Shown here piece after piece: positions 1-7,197 of a DNA stretch of 64,000 bases. Made by a program: the position numbers and the translations under genes. Numbering within the stretch: position 1 is the stretch's first letter; each line of letters begins with the position of its first letter. The stretch spans positions 434,001-498,000 of the forward strand of contig CAWAJB010000027.1 of assembly GCA_963782185.1 (NCBI GenBank), read 5' to 3'. The notes under the pieces are model-generated. The model worked only from the letters and a program-made list of their open reading frames with translations, did not search any database and had not been told where the DNA came from. The stretch is from RYN-230 sp963782185. GTDB taxonomy: Bacteria; Actinomycetota; Actinomycetes; Streptosporangiales; Streptosporangiaceae.

Positions 1-89
1 GCTCCCAGCTGCTCGGCGTCCCGAGCGCCCGGAAGCTGAACCGATCACATGTGTCACTGCGCTGAGCAGGAGCGAACGGATGCCATCCG

Positions 90-2291
90 TCAACCCGCTC
101 CGGCGTGATCCCGCCGTCCGGCGGGCTGATGAGCGCCGACCGCACGGCCCGGCTCCGGGCTGTGCCTGCTGGTGGCCTCGAGGTTCTGCTGTGCGGATTC
201 CTCGCCTTCCTGGTCACCGGTCTGACGGAAGAGGGCCGCTGCCGCCGAGTAAGCCGCGGACGCCTGCTCGGGCTGGCCGGTATCCCGTAGCACATCACCC
301 AGGCGAGCCTGCATGTCGCCCTCGGCCTGCCGGTCACCAGCGGAGCGGAAAAGACCCGCCGCCCGGGAGTAGGCGGTAACTGCCGGTTCGGGCTGACCGG
401 TTTCCAGCAGCATCGCGCCATAGTCACCCCATACCTTTCCCTCGCTGCGCTGGTTGTTCGTATTGCGGAAGATCTCCGCCGCCGCCTGGAGCGGGCCTGC
501 CGCCTCGTGCGCTCGGCCCGCGGCCCACAGTGCACCGCCGAGGATCCCCAGGGCAGCAGCCTCATAGTCCTGGTTACGTGTCTCCCGGAAGATCTGCACG
601 GCCTGTTCGAGGGCCGGAACCGCCTCTGCGGGCTTATCTGCCTCCCGCAGGGCCAGGCCCAGGTTGGTCAGGGCCCGGGCGTGACCAATGCGGCCGTTCA
701 CCCCACGGAAGGTGTCCGCCGCTTCGGCCAGGGCGGTGACCGCCCCCGCGGATTCCCCGGCTTTACGCCGGGCCAGGCCCAGGTTGATCAGTGCTTCGCC
801 CACGTCATGGCGATCAGCTAGCTGGCGGGCAGCGTCCAGGCCGATGGTGGCGGTGGCGAGCCAGTCGCCGAAATTCCGTCTGTCGCTGAGGTACCCGGCC
901 AGGAGCAGCGCGAGGCGCATGGCGACCCGGGGCCGGCCGGAGACCGCGGCCATCCGGCTCGCTGCCACCAGGTTGGGGTACTCCGCATCCAGCCACGCCA
1001 GCGCGCTGGTTGCGTCGGGGAAAGCCTCCGGTGTCGCCGTTGCGGGTTGCGGGCCGAGATGACGGACGGCGGCCTGCGCCCGCCTCAGGTAGTAGTCGAG
1101 CAGCCGGTCGCGTTCCTGCTCGCGGCTACCCGCGCCACCGCTGGCCTCGACCTGCCGCCGGGCAAACAGCGACAGCAAGTCAGACAGCTGCCACCGGTCC
1201 TGCGGCCTGGCTTCGACCAAGTAAGCACTGGCCAGCCGGCGCAGCGCTCGCTTCACCTCGTCACCAGGGAGACCGGTGAGGACGGCAGCCGTGGCCGTGG
1301 AAAAGTCCGGGCCGGGGTTGACCGGCAGGGCCCGGAACGCCCGGGCCGAGGTTTCGTCGAGCCGCCGGTAGGAGAGCTCAAACGCGGCCTCAACCGAGGG
1401 TGCGCTGGACCCACTGCCGTCGTCGTACTGCAGCAGCTGCAGCCCCAGCCGGTCGAAATCGGCGGTTAGTTCGCTGACCGTAAGGCCCTCGTCGGCCTTC
1501 AGTTGTGCCGCCGCGCAGCGCAGCGCAATGGGCAGGCCATCGCACATCTTGACCAGCCGGGCGGCGCTGTCTGGCTCAGCTACGATCCGGTCATCGGCGG
1601 GCCGGGCGGCTCGCAAGGCTTCGTCCAGCAGCGTGATTCCGGCCGCCTCATCCAGCGGCTTGACCACGAAGATACGGGCATCCAGGTCGGCCAGCGTATG
1701 TCGGCAGGTGATCACTACCCGGTGCCCGGCTGTCCCTGGCAGCAGCGGGCGCACCTGTGCCTCGGACGCGGCGTCGTCGGCGATCAGCAGCACTGGCTGG
1801 CCGATACCAGCCAGCACCGACCGGAAGTGCGCGGCCCGCTCGTCGGCTGACAGCGGGATGTCCCCGGCGCCCTCGCCCAGCCACCGCAACAGCGCGTCCA
1901 GCGCCTGCGCTGGCTCTATCGCCTGGTGATATCCGCGCAGGTTGATGAAGAGCACTCCGCCGGGGAACCAGCCGCGCTGCACAGCTAGCTGGCCGGCCTG
2001 TGTGACCAGGGCGGTTTTGCCTACTCCGGGGCGCCCGGCCACGGCGACCGGCAATGCCGCCCGGGTGCCGCTGACCGGTTCGAGCATCCCGAGGAGGTCA
2101 TCCAGTTCACCATCCCGGCCAGCGAACCCCACTACCGCCGGGGGAAGCTGGGCCGGGGGCCGCAGGGCGGCACCACTGACGGGGCCCAGCGCATTCAACC
2201 CGACGTTGATGTCCCGGGCCAGGATCACTCGGTCGCTGAATTGACCGCCGCTGATCGTATTGGACGTCTCCGCGCCGGTCCCGTCGGCCAT
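90..2291 (-). CDS. NB-ARC/TPR STAND receptor (NLR-like) with N-terminal amyloid-type motif
   Basis: This 733-residue protein has the layout of a bacterial NLR. Residues 9-31 carry a short motif (NTISGGQFSDRV...ARDI) that recurs almost unchanged in the C-terminus of the upstream gene product. An NB-ARC module follows, with a P-loop GRPGVGKTAL at residues 86-95, a Walker B-like VLLIADD at 167-173, RVVITCRH at 191-198 and GLPIAL at 252-257. The last third (about residues 490-710) is a run of Ala-rich TPR helices such as ALINLGLARRKAGE and ARALTNLGLALREADK. By family knowledge, NB-ARC/TPR proteins oligomerise on ligand binding and template an effector. The start ATG shares one base with the upstream stop (TAATG), so the two genes are translationally coupled. 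The NLR-like assignment is firm; its ligand and function are inferred. It could alternatively be a transcriptional regulator of the AfsR type, but no DNA-binding domain is visible. Confidence 0.85.
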   Translation of the reverse strand: MADGTGAETSNTISGGQFSDRVILARDINVGLNALGPVSGAALRPPAQLPPAVVGFAGRDGELDDLLGMLEPVSGTRAALPVAVAGRPGVGKTALVTQAGQLAVQRGWFPGGVLFINLRGYHQAIEPAQALDALLRWLGEGAGDIPLSADERAAHFRSVLAGIGQPVLLIADDAASEAQVRPLLPGTAGHRVVITCRHTLADLDARIFVVKPLDEAAGITLLDEALRAARPADDRIVAEPDSAARLVKMCDGLPIALRCAAAQLKADEGLTVSELTADFDRLGLQLLQYDDGSGSSAPSVEAAFELSYRRLDETSARAFRALPVNPGPDFSTATAAVLTGLPGDEVKRALRRLASAYLVEARPQDRWQLSDLLSLFARRQVEASGGAGSREQERDRLLDYYLRRAQAAVRHLGPQPATATPEAFPDATSALAWLDAEYPNLVAASRMAAVSGRPRVAMRLALLLAGYLSDRRNFGDWLATATIGLDAARQLADRHDVGEALINLGLARRKAGESAGAVTALAEAADTFRGVNGRIGHARALTNLGLALREADKPAEAVPALEQAVQIFRETRNQDYEAAALGILGGALWAAGRAHEAAGPLQAAAEIFRNTNNQRSEGKVWGDYGAMLLETGQPEPAVTAYSRAAGLFRSAGDRQAEGDMQARLGDVLRDTGQPEQASAAYSAAAALFRQTGDQEGEESAQQNLEATSRHSPEPGRAVGAHQPAGRRDHAGAG

Positions 2292-2731
2292 TACTCGTTT
2301 CCGGGCTGGGCCGGGCTGGCCGCCCGTGGGGCCGGGCCGGTGTTGAAGGTGATCGTCATGTCACGGCCCTGCGCCACCGGCCCACTGAACGTGCCGCCGG
2401 TAATGGTGTTCGTGGTCGTGTCGCGGCCGGCCTGGATCCGGCTGGCGCTTTCCCACCAGCCGGCCAAGGCCTGATGGAAGCCAGGGTCGGTTTCGCCCCG
2501 CGCCACTAGCACCCTGGCCAGCGCCTGCGCCTTCGCCTGGTCAGCGGGGGCCTGCTGGAGCGCGGTCAGTTCTGCTTCGCCGCTGCCCACGGCCGAAGTG
2601 GCGGCGGCCTGGTGCCGCTGGAAGGGGCGGCGGACCAGTGCGATCACGCCGTCCCACAGCTTGCTGCCGACTTCTCCAGCAGCGCCGCTGAGAACTGCCA
2701 GCAGCACGGCCCCTATTGTTACCGGATCCAT
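2291..2731 (-). CDS. small putative membrane-active effector (Bell-type) with C-terminal amyloid-type motif
   Basis: The product is 146 residues from an ATG preceded by a strong GGGAGGGGG ribosome-binding site; a longer reading frame runs upstream but lacks such a site. Residues 5-33 are hydrophobic/amphipathic (VTIGAVLLAVLSGAAGEVG and on), followed by a basic patch RRPFQRH and a helical middle. Residues 107-126 hold NTITGGTFSGPVAQGRDM, matching the N-terminal motif of the NB-ARC/TPR receptor encoded next. In bacterial NLR systems with amyloid signalling motifs, the effector carries the motif at its C-terminus and the receptor at its N-terminus, and the commonest effector is the Bell domain, a HeLo/HELL-like membrane-disrupting helical bundle. 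Length, the hydrophobic N-terminus and gene position all fit. The Bell assignment rests on these features and not on a profile match. Confidence 0.7.
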   Translation of the reverse strand: MDPVTIGAVLLAVLSGAAGEVGSKLWDGVIALVRRPFQRHQAAATSAVGSGEAELTALQQAPADQAKAQALARVLVARGETDPGFHQALAGWWESASRIQAGRDTTTNTITGGTFSGPVAQGRDMTITFNTGPAPRAASPAQPGNE

Positions 2732-3248
2732 AGCCCGGCCCCCTCCCGACGGCTGCCGTACCATCTCGCCGTGGCCGTGCTCAAACTTAGCCCTGCTAGC
2801 GTCATCGTGGGGGAAACTTCGGTCAACCCGCCGATTTGTCAGTAAGCTGCCCACAGTCACGGCGAATCACACCAGTGACATAGCGAGGGTTGAACGCGAC
2901 AACGGCAGCGTAGCACGGCCGCACAACGTGGGAGCTCTTCGGCGGCGGCGGATTGTCGCGGTCATTTCCGCTACCAGGAGCTTCGCCCGACCCCAAGCGG
3001 CCGGCCGGTAAAGTCCAGGATGAAAGGGCCGTGTGACCGGTGATCCCGCTGTTGTGTCACGTCGCGAGGACGCCCACCGGTTGGCGAGGGGCGGAAGTGC
3101 AGGATGGAGCTATCCAGGCGGATCGAGTTCCGATGGCCGCGCCGACCGCCATGGCTGCCGTGAAGACGGCTCTGAGCGACTTAACTGCTGGGTTTCTGTC
3201 AGGCATTATGGTCCTGAGCTTGTATGTTCCCAACGGAAGGATTGACTG
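2732..3248. other. divergent intergenic region with candidate promoters and a short coupled ORF
   Basis: This 517-base stretch separates the minus-strand effector/receptor pair from the plus-strand radical SAM operon and must carry both promoters. I could not fix convincing -35/-10 hexamers. It is less GC-rich than the flanking genes, especially around 2790-2860 and 3175-3240. Its last part contains the short ORF described separately. GGAAGG at about 3235-3240 is a good ribosome-binding site for the radical SAM gene. Confidence 0.5.
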
Positions 3249-3249
3249 A
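3133..3249 (+). CDS. possible 38-residue peptide coupled to the radical SAM gene (speculative)
   Basis: An ATG at 3133 opens a 38-codon frame that ends in TGA whose last base is the first base of the radical SAM start codon (TGATG). The peptide begins MAAPTAMAAVKTALSDLTAG, continues through a hydrophobic FLSGIMVLSLYV segment and ends PNGRID. A short peptide read directly into a radical SAM gene is the layout of some ribosomally made peptide (RiPP) precursors. Against this, no ribosome-binding site precedes the ATG, third-position GC is lower than in neighbouring genes, and there is no recognisable leader. It may be only the leader region of the operon. Confidence 0.25.
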   Translation: MAAPTAMAAVKTALSDLTAGFLSGIMVLSLYVPNGRID

Positions 3250-4364
3250 TGGGCCATGAGCCTGATTTTCTGGCCAGGCTGAAGATCCACTGCATGGCCA
3301 AGGGGATCCGGCTGGAGCCCCAGGTGACCCGGCGCATTACCCAGGGTGGCGAGGTACCGCTGACGATCCACGAATACCCGACCACTGGTGGCGTGACGGT
3401 GCGGATGGGTGACGTCTACCTGAACGCACCATTCGATGACTGGTACTGCGCCCGGTCCGAGGCGGTACTAGCGCTGGCGCCGGGCGGCGGCTTCGAGGTC
3501 CGCTACGCTGGCGAAGCCGTGCCGTGCCAGGTCCTGGCCCTTCCCGGTTACCTCGGCGCAATCAACTCGCTGGGCCAGCCGGTCACCGACACGACCATGT
3601 CCCATTGTGATCGTATTCGGGTATCGCCCATTTCTGGCTGCTCGCTCGACTGTGGGTTCTGTGACATGCCCGCGAGCCGGTACAAACGGCACAGTCCTGA
3701 GGAAATCCTGGCGTCCATCGACGTTGCCCAACGGGACCAGAACCTTCCCGCCCATCACCTGCTCATTAGCGGGGGATCGCCCGGCCCCCACCACTTCGCA
3801 TGGTTCGACGACATGGTCTGCGCAGTGGCTTCTGGCGCGGGGATGGCCACCGACGTGATGATGAGCCCCCGGGAGGGGGATCTGGGTTACCTCACCCGTT
3901 TCGCCCAGGCTGGAGTGCAGGGGTTCGCACTGAACCTCGAGGTCTACGGAGACGAGTCGGCGGCCTGGATCATGCCGCGCAAACACGCCCGGTCCTCCCC
4001 GCACACCGCCCGGACGATCGAGGCGGCCATTGCGGCGGTTGGCGGGAGTGGCCGGGTTCGCTCGCTGATCATCATTGGCCTGGAGGACGCCGAGACGACG
4101 CTGCGCGGTATAGAGTTCCTGGCCCGGCTGGGCTGTGAGCCGGTGCTGAGCCCGTTCCGGCCTTCCCGTAACACGGCTCTGGCCGGTGCCGAACCGCCGA
4201 CTGAGGAGTATCTGCTGGACGTTTACCTGCGGGCCCTCGATATCGCTGCAGCCCACAATGTCCGGCTCGGCCCGCGCTGTATCCCGTGTCAGCACAACAC
4301 CCTGGTATTCCCGGACGGTTCAGCCGACTACTGGTACTCTGCAGACCGCGTAGCTAGGGTCTAG
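3249..4364 (+). CDS. radical SAM enzyme, paralogue of the one at 14,341-15,471
   Basis: The 371-residue product has the radical SAM cluster motif CSLDCGFC (Cys131, Cys135, Cys138) and the SAM-binding glycine motif ISGGSPGP at about 173-180, so it should bind a [4Fe-4S] cluster and cleave S-adenosylmethionine. About 120 residues precede the barrel. A second conserved pair, RCIPCQHNT (Cys344, Cys347), lies near the C-terminus and also occurs in the paralogue; it may ligate metal or an auxiliary cluster. Shared blocks with the paralogue include DRIRVSPI, HHLLISGG, MPRKH, PVLSPFRP and CIPC.HNT. It is the first gene of a coupled plus-strand operon, with GGAAGG eight bases before the ATG. The substrate is unknown; I see no SPASM domain. 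Confidence 0.85.
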   Translation: MGHEPDFLARLKIHCMAKGIRLEPQVTRRITQGGEVPLTIHEYPTTGGVTVRMGDVYLNAPFDDWYCARSEAVLALAPGGGFEVRYAGEAVPCQVLALPGYLGAINSLGQPVTDTTMSHCDRIRVSPISGCSLDCGFCDMPASRYKRHSPEEILASIDVAQRDQNLPAHHLLISGGSPGPHHFAWFDDMVCAVASGAGMATDVMMSPREGDLGYLTRFAQAGVQGFALNLEVYGDESAAWIMPRKHARSSPHTARTIEAAIAAVGGSGRVRSLIIIGLEDAETTLRGIEFLARLGCEPVLSPFRPSRNTALAGAEPPTEEYLLDVYLRALDIAAAHNVRLGPRCIPCQHNTLVFPDGSADYWYSADRVARV

Positions 4365-4366
4365 GC

Positions 4367-5788
4367 GTGGCCGGGGGGGAAGAACGGGTGCCAGGCCTTG
4401 AGCCTGGCGCGGACCGGCCTGGCGACCAGGCGGGCCGCGACACGGCGGGGACACGCGGGCAATTCCGGGGCCTGCTCGCCGAGTACGCCGAATATGATTC
4501 TGAGCTGCAACTGCGGTTGAGCAAGAGCTGTGAGACGGCGCCGGATGACGCGATCGTCCACGTCGGCCGGGTGCTCGAGGCGCTGCTCCGCGACTACTGG
4601 ATCCGGAGCCCGGAGGTGTCCGGCCGCCCAAGCCGGACGGCCAACCTCGACGTATTGATCACCAAGTCACTGGTCTCGGACCACCTGGAACCAATCCGGG
4701 TGCATGCCGAGGTGCTGCAGAAGATGCGGAATCTGGCCGCCCATACCGGGTCTGCATTCGTGGACGAGGGGGATGCGGCGGACGCCGTCCGCCGCCTGCT
4801 GACTATCTTGCACTGGTTCCGGCAGCAGCGCCGGTCGCTGGCCGATGCCGCTGGGCCTGCTGAGGCTGGTCATGACCACACACCGGCTAGTGCCGGGCAG
4901 CCAGCACCACCCCAGATGGGCGCTCCGGCCCGGGCGGTGACCGCTGACCTGCCTGGGACCGTGCACTGGGAGGACAGCCACCCATCGCTCTGGGAGATTC
5001 CCGCCACCGGGCCGTGGGCCTGCGTGGAAACCGGGGGCCGTCCGTTTCTCGTGCAGGCGGAGGGTGCGTCCGCCCAGCTCACCGACTCGCGGCTGACGGC
5101 CAAACTGGCTGAAGGCCCGTTAGGGAAAGCGATAACCAGCCTGATCGTGACCGGCGACGGTGAAGCCCTGGTGGTCATCGCGGCCGGGTCACTGGCCTGG
5201 GCGGACTATGCCTCGCAGGGCCGGGCTCCGCTGCGGTGGGTAGCGGCGCGCCACCCGGTCGGCGACGCTACGCTGCTTACCGGGATACGCCGGAAGGCCG
5301 GCGTCGAACTCGTCGCCTCCGCTGCCAACGAGACTTACCGGCTGCGCGTCGACACCAGGGGTGAGTCAGCGCGCTCGGTTCTGCGCCCAGAGCGCGTTCG
5401 GTCGGCCGCGTTGACCGGAGCCGGGCTGGTACTGGTAAGCAAGGGAGGTGAGCTGGAACTGGTGAACGGCCCCACCGCGATGCTGCCCGATCTGCCCGAG
5501 GCAGGCTGGGCAGCCGTCGATGCCGCCCTGATCGGCCGGGACGTTGGTTTTGCTGGCCTGCTGGATGCCGAAGGTGCCCGCTGGCTGTACGCCGCCTGCC
5601 CGGGGCGCAGGTTCCAGGTCAGGGTCTCGGACGCGGCCGTGCGCGCCCAGCTGTGCCGCAGCCCGTCCGCCGGGCGTTCAGGCGTGGTGGTCGTGGAATC
5701 AGGGAACATGCTCCGGGCCTGGCGCTGCGATGACCTCGAGCCTATCCGCGCGGCAGCTGCGCCGTCCGCCACCGGGGAGCACCTGTGA
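4367..5788 (+). CDS. DUF4145/HEPN-like N-terminal protein with a beta-rich C-terminus
   Basis: This 473-residue protein starts at GTG two bases after the radical SAM stop. Residues of roughly 30-165 form a helical region with HVGRVLEALLRDYW and VLQKMRNLAAHTGSAF, which resemble DUF4145, a HEPN-related helical domain common in restriction and conflict loci. A Pro/Gly-rich linker follows at about 165-190. The remaining ~280 residues are rich in short strands and turns (TGDGEALVVIAAGSLAWADY, AALTGAGLVLVSKGGELELV), suggesting a beta-propeller-like fold, but I cannot name the family. No RxxxxH HEPN nuclease motif is obvious, so nuclease activity should not be assumed. It may be an adaptor or sensor in the operon. 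Confidence 0.7.
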   Translation: MAGGEERVPGLEPGADRPGDQAGRDTAGTRGQFRGLLAEYAEYDSELQLRLSKSCETAPDDAIVHVGRVLEALLRDYWIRSPEVSGRPSRTANLDVLITKSLVSDHLEPIRVHAEVLQKMRNLAAHTGSAFVDEGDAADAVRRLLTILHWFRQQRRSLADAAGPAEAGHDHTPASAGQPAPPQMGAPARAVTADLPGTVHWEDSHPSLWEIPATGPWACVETGGRPFLVQAEGASAQLTDSRLTAKLAEGPLGKAITSLIVTGDGEALVVIAAGSLAWADYASQGRAPLRWVAARHPVGDATLLTGIRRKAGVELVASAANETYRLRVDTRGESARSVLRPERVRSAALTGAGLVLVSKGGELELVNGPTAMLPDLPEAGWAAVDAALIGRDVGFAGLLDAEGARWLYAACPGRRFQVRVSDAAVRAQLCRSPSAGRSGVVVVESGNMLRAWRCDDLEPIRAAAAPSATGEHL

Positions 5789-7197
5789 GGCGGTCGGAAC
5801 TGCTGCAGCAGCTGGCTGGCTGCCTCGGGGACCGGCAGCTGGTCTGGTTCGGCACCCGCGGCGACGACGTGGAGGCCGCGGCCGAACTGCGGGCATTGTC
5901 GATGTCCTACTCACTGATCGGGGCCTACGGCCGCCGCACCGCGGTCAAGGGCACGGCGCTGGAGGACCTCACCGGGACCCGGATGGACCTGGACACGTTC
6001 GATCTGGACCAGCACCCGCGCGACGACGCGATGCGGACGCTGCGGCAGGCGCTGCTGAGAACGCTGGCCCGGCCGTCGGTGCTGTTCGCGTACCGACCGT
6101 CGGCGTTCCTTTCGGCCGTGTGCTTCGCCCGCCAGGACCGATGCCAGTACCTGGGCCTGTTCGGCGGCCATCAGGCGGCCTTCGAGCACAAGCCGTGGGT
6201 GGAAAGTGCCATCGCCGGCCTGGACATCCCGCACGTGCCCTGGACCTACGTGGCGGATGACGACCGGCTCGAAGCGATCCGCTTCCTCCGCAACGGGCCC
6301 ATCATCCTGCGCCGCAGCCGGACCAATGGCGGGGTGGGGCTGACCAGGCTGGACGACGAGAACCGGCTGGAGGAGCTGTGGCCGGACGAGGACGAGGCGT
6401 TCGTGAGCGTGGCCCCGTTCCTCGACAAGGCGGTGCCGGTGAACGTGGGCGGTGTCGTCTGGCGGGACGGTGTCACCGTGCATCCGGCATCGGTGCAGCT
6501 GATCGGGGTGCCAGGGTGCACCCGGCGCCCGTTCGGGTACTGCGGCAACGATTTCGCCGCGGTCAGTGACCTGGGGGAGGAAACGGTCGGGGCCATTGAG
6601 CAGGCGGTGGTGAAGATTGGCGAGTGGCTGCGTAGCGCCGCTTACCTGGGTGCCTTTGGGGTGGATTTCCTGGTCAAGGACGGCATCCCGCTGTTCACCG
6701 AGGTGAACCCGCGTTTCCAGGGGTCTACTCACCTGTCCTGCCAGATCTCGGTGAACCTGGAGGAGAGCTGCCTGCTCACCGAGCACATCGCGGCGTTCTT
6801 CGGGCTGCCCGCGCCACCCCGGCTCTCGCTGTGGCAGCTGGCGCTGGCTGCCCCGCCCGCCGCGCACGTGGTCGTCCATTCGACCGCCAGCGTCCCAGCC
6901 GTGATAGACCCGGCCGATCTCGTCGATGGTGTGCTCAGGGCCGGGATGCTGAGCCGTGCTGATGTGCTCACCCGGCCGGAGCTGGTAACCGAGCCGGGGG
7001 GGACGGTCGCCAGGATGACCCTGCGTGACCGGGTGACGACGACTGGCTTTGACATTGCCGAACCGCTGCGGGCAATTGTCGCTGACTGGTCTGGCCGTCT
7101 GCAGGAACGAGCAGCCGCGCCGCCGCCAGGGACAGTGCCGGAGGCGGTCATTCTGGCCCGACAGGCAGGAAGTGGAGGAAGCAATGGTGCTGGCTAG
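5785..7197 (+). CDS. ATP-grasp enzyme (carboxylate-amine ligase-like)
   Basis: The 470-residue product shows the ATP-grasp signature in YLGAFGVDFLVKDG followed by LFTEVNPRFQGST, which supplies the Mg-ATP-binding Glu and Asn. Upstream, residues around 165-185 (NGPIILRRSRTNGGVG) fit the nucleotide-binding strand and glycine loop. Enzymes of this family activate a carboxylate as an acyl phosphate and join it to an amine or thiol. The N-terminal ~130 residues look like the usual pre-grasp alpha/beta domain, and the last ~100 residues are variable. The gene starts at GTG overlapping the preceding stop (GTGA) and is itself overlapped by the next gene, so it belongs to one coupled transcript with the radical SAM and STAND genes. 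The substrate is unknown. Confidence 0.85.
   Translation: MRRSELLQQLAGCLGDRQLVWFGTRGDDVEAAAELRALSMSYSLIGAYGRRTAVKGTALEDLTGTRMDLDTFDLDQHPRDDAMRTLRQALLRTLARPSVLFAYRPSAFLSAVCFARQDRCQYLGLFGGHQAAFEHKPWVESAIAGLDIPHVPWTYVADDDRLEAIRFLRNGPIILRRSRTNGGVGLTRLDDENRLEELWPDEDEAFVSVAPFLDKAVPVNVGGVVWRDGVTVHPASVQLIGVPGCTRRPFGYCGNDFAAVSDLGEETVGAIEQAVVKIGEWLRSAAYLGAFGVDFLVKDGIPLFTEVNPRFQGSTHLSCQISVNLEESCLLTEHIAAFFGLPAPPRLSLWQLALAAPPAAHVVVHSTASVPAVIDPADLVDGVLRAGMLSRADVLTRPELVTEPGGTVARMTLRDRVTTTGFDIAEPLRAIVADWSGRLQERAAAPPPGTVPEAVILARQAGSGGSNGAG

Noticed and set aside
4367..5788. HEPN ribonuclease
   Set aside because: The helical N-terminus resembles DUF4145 but the RxxxxH catalytic motif is not seen.
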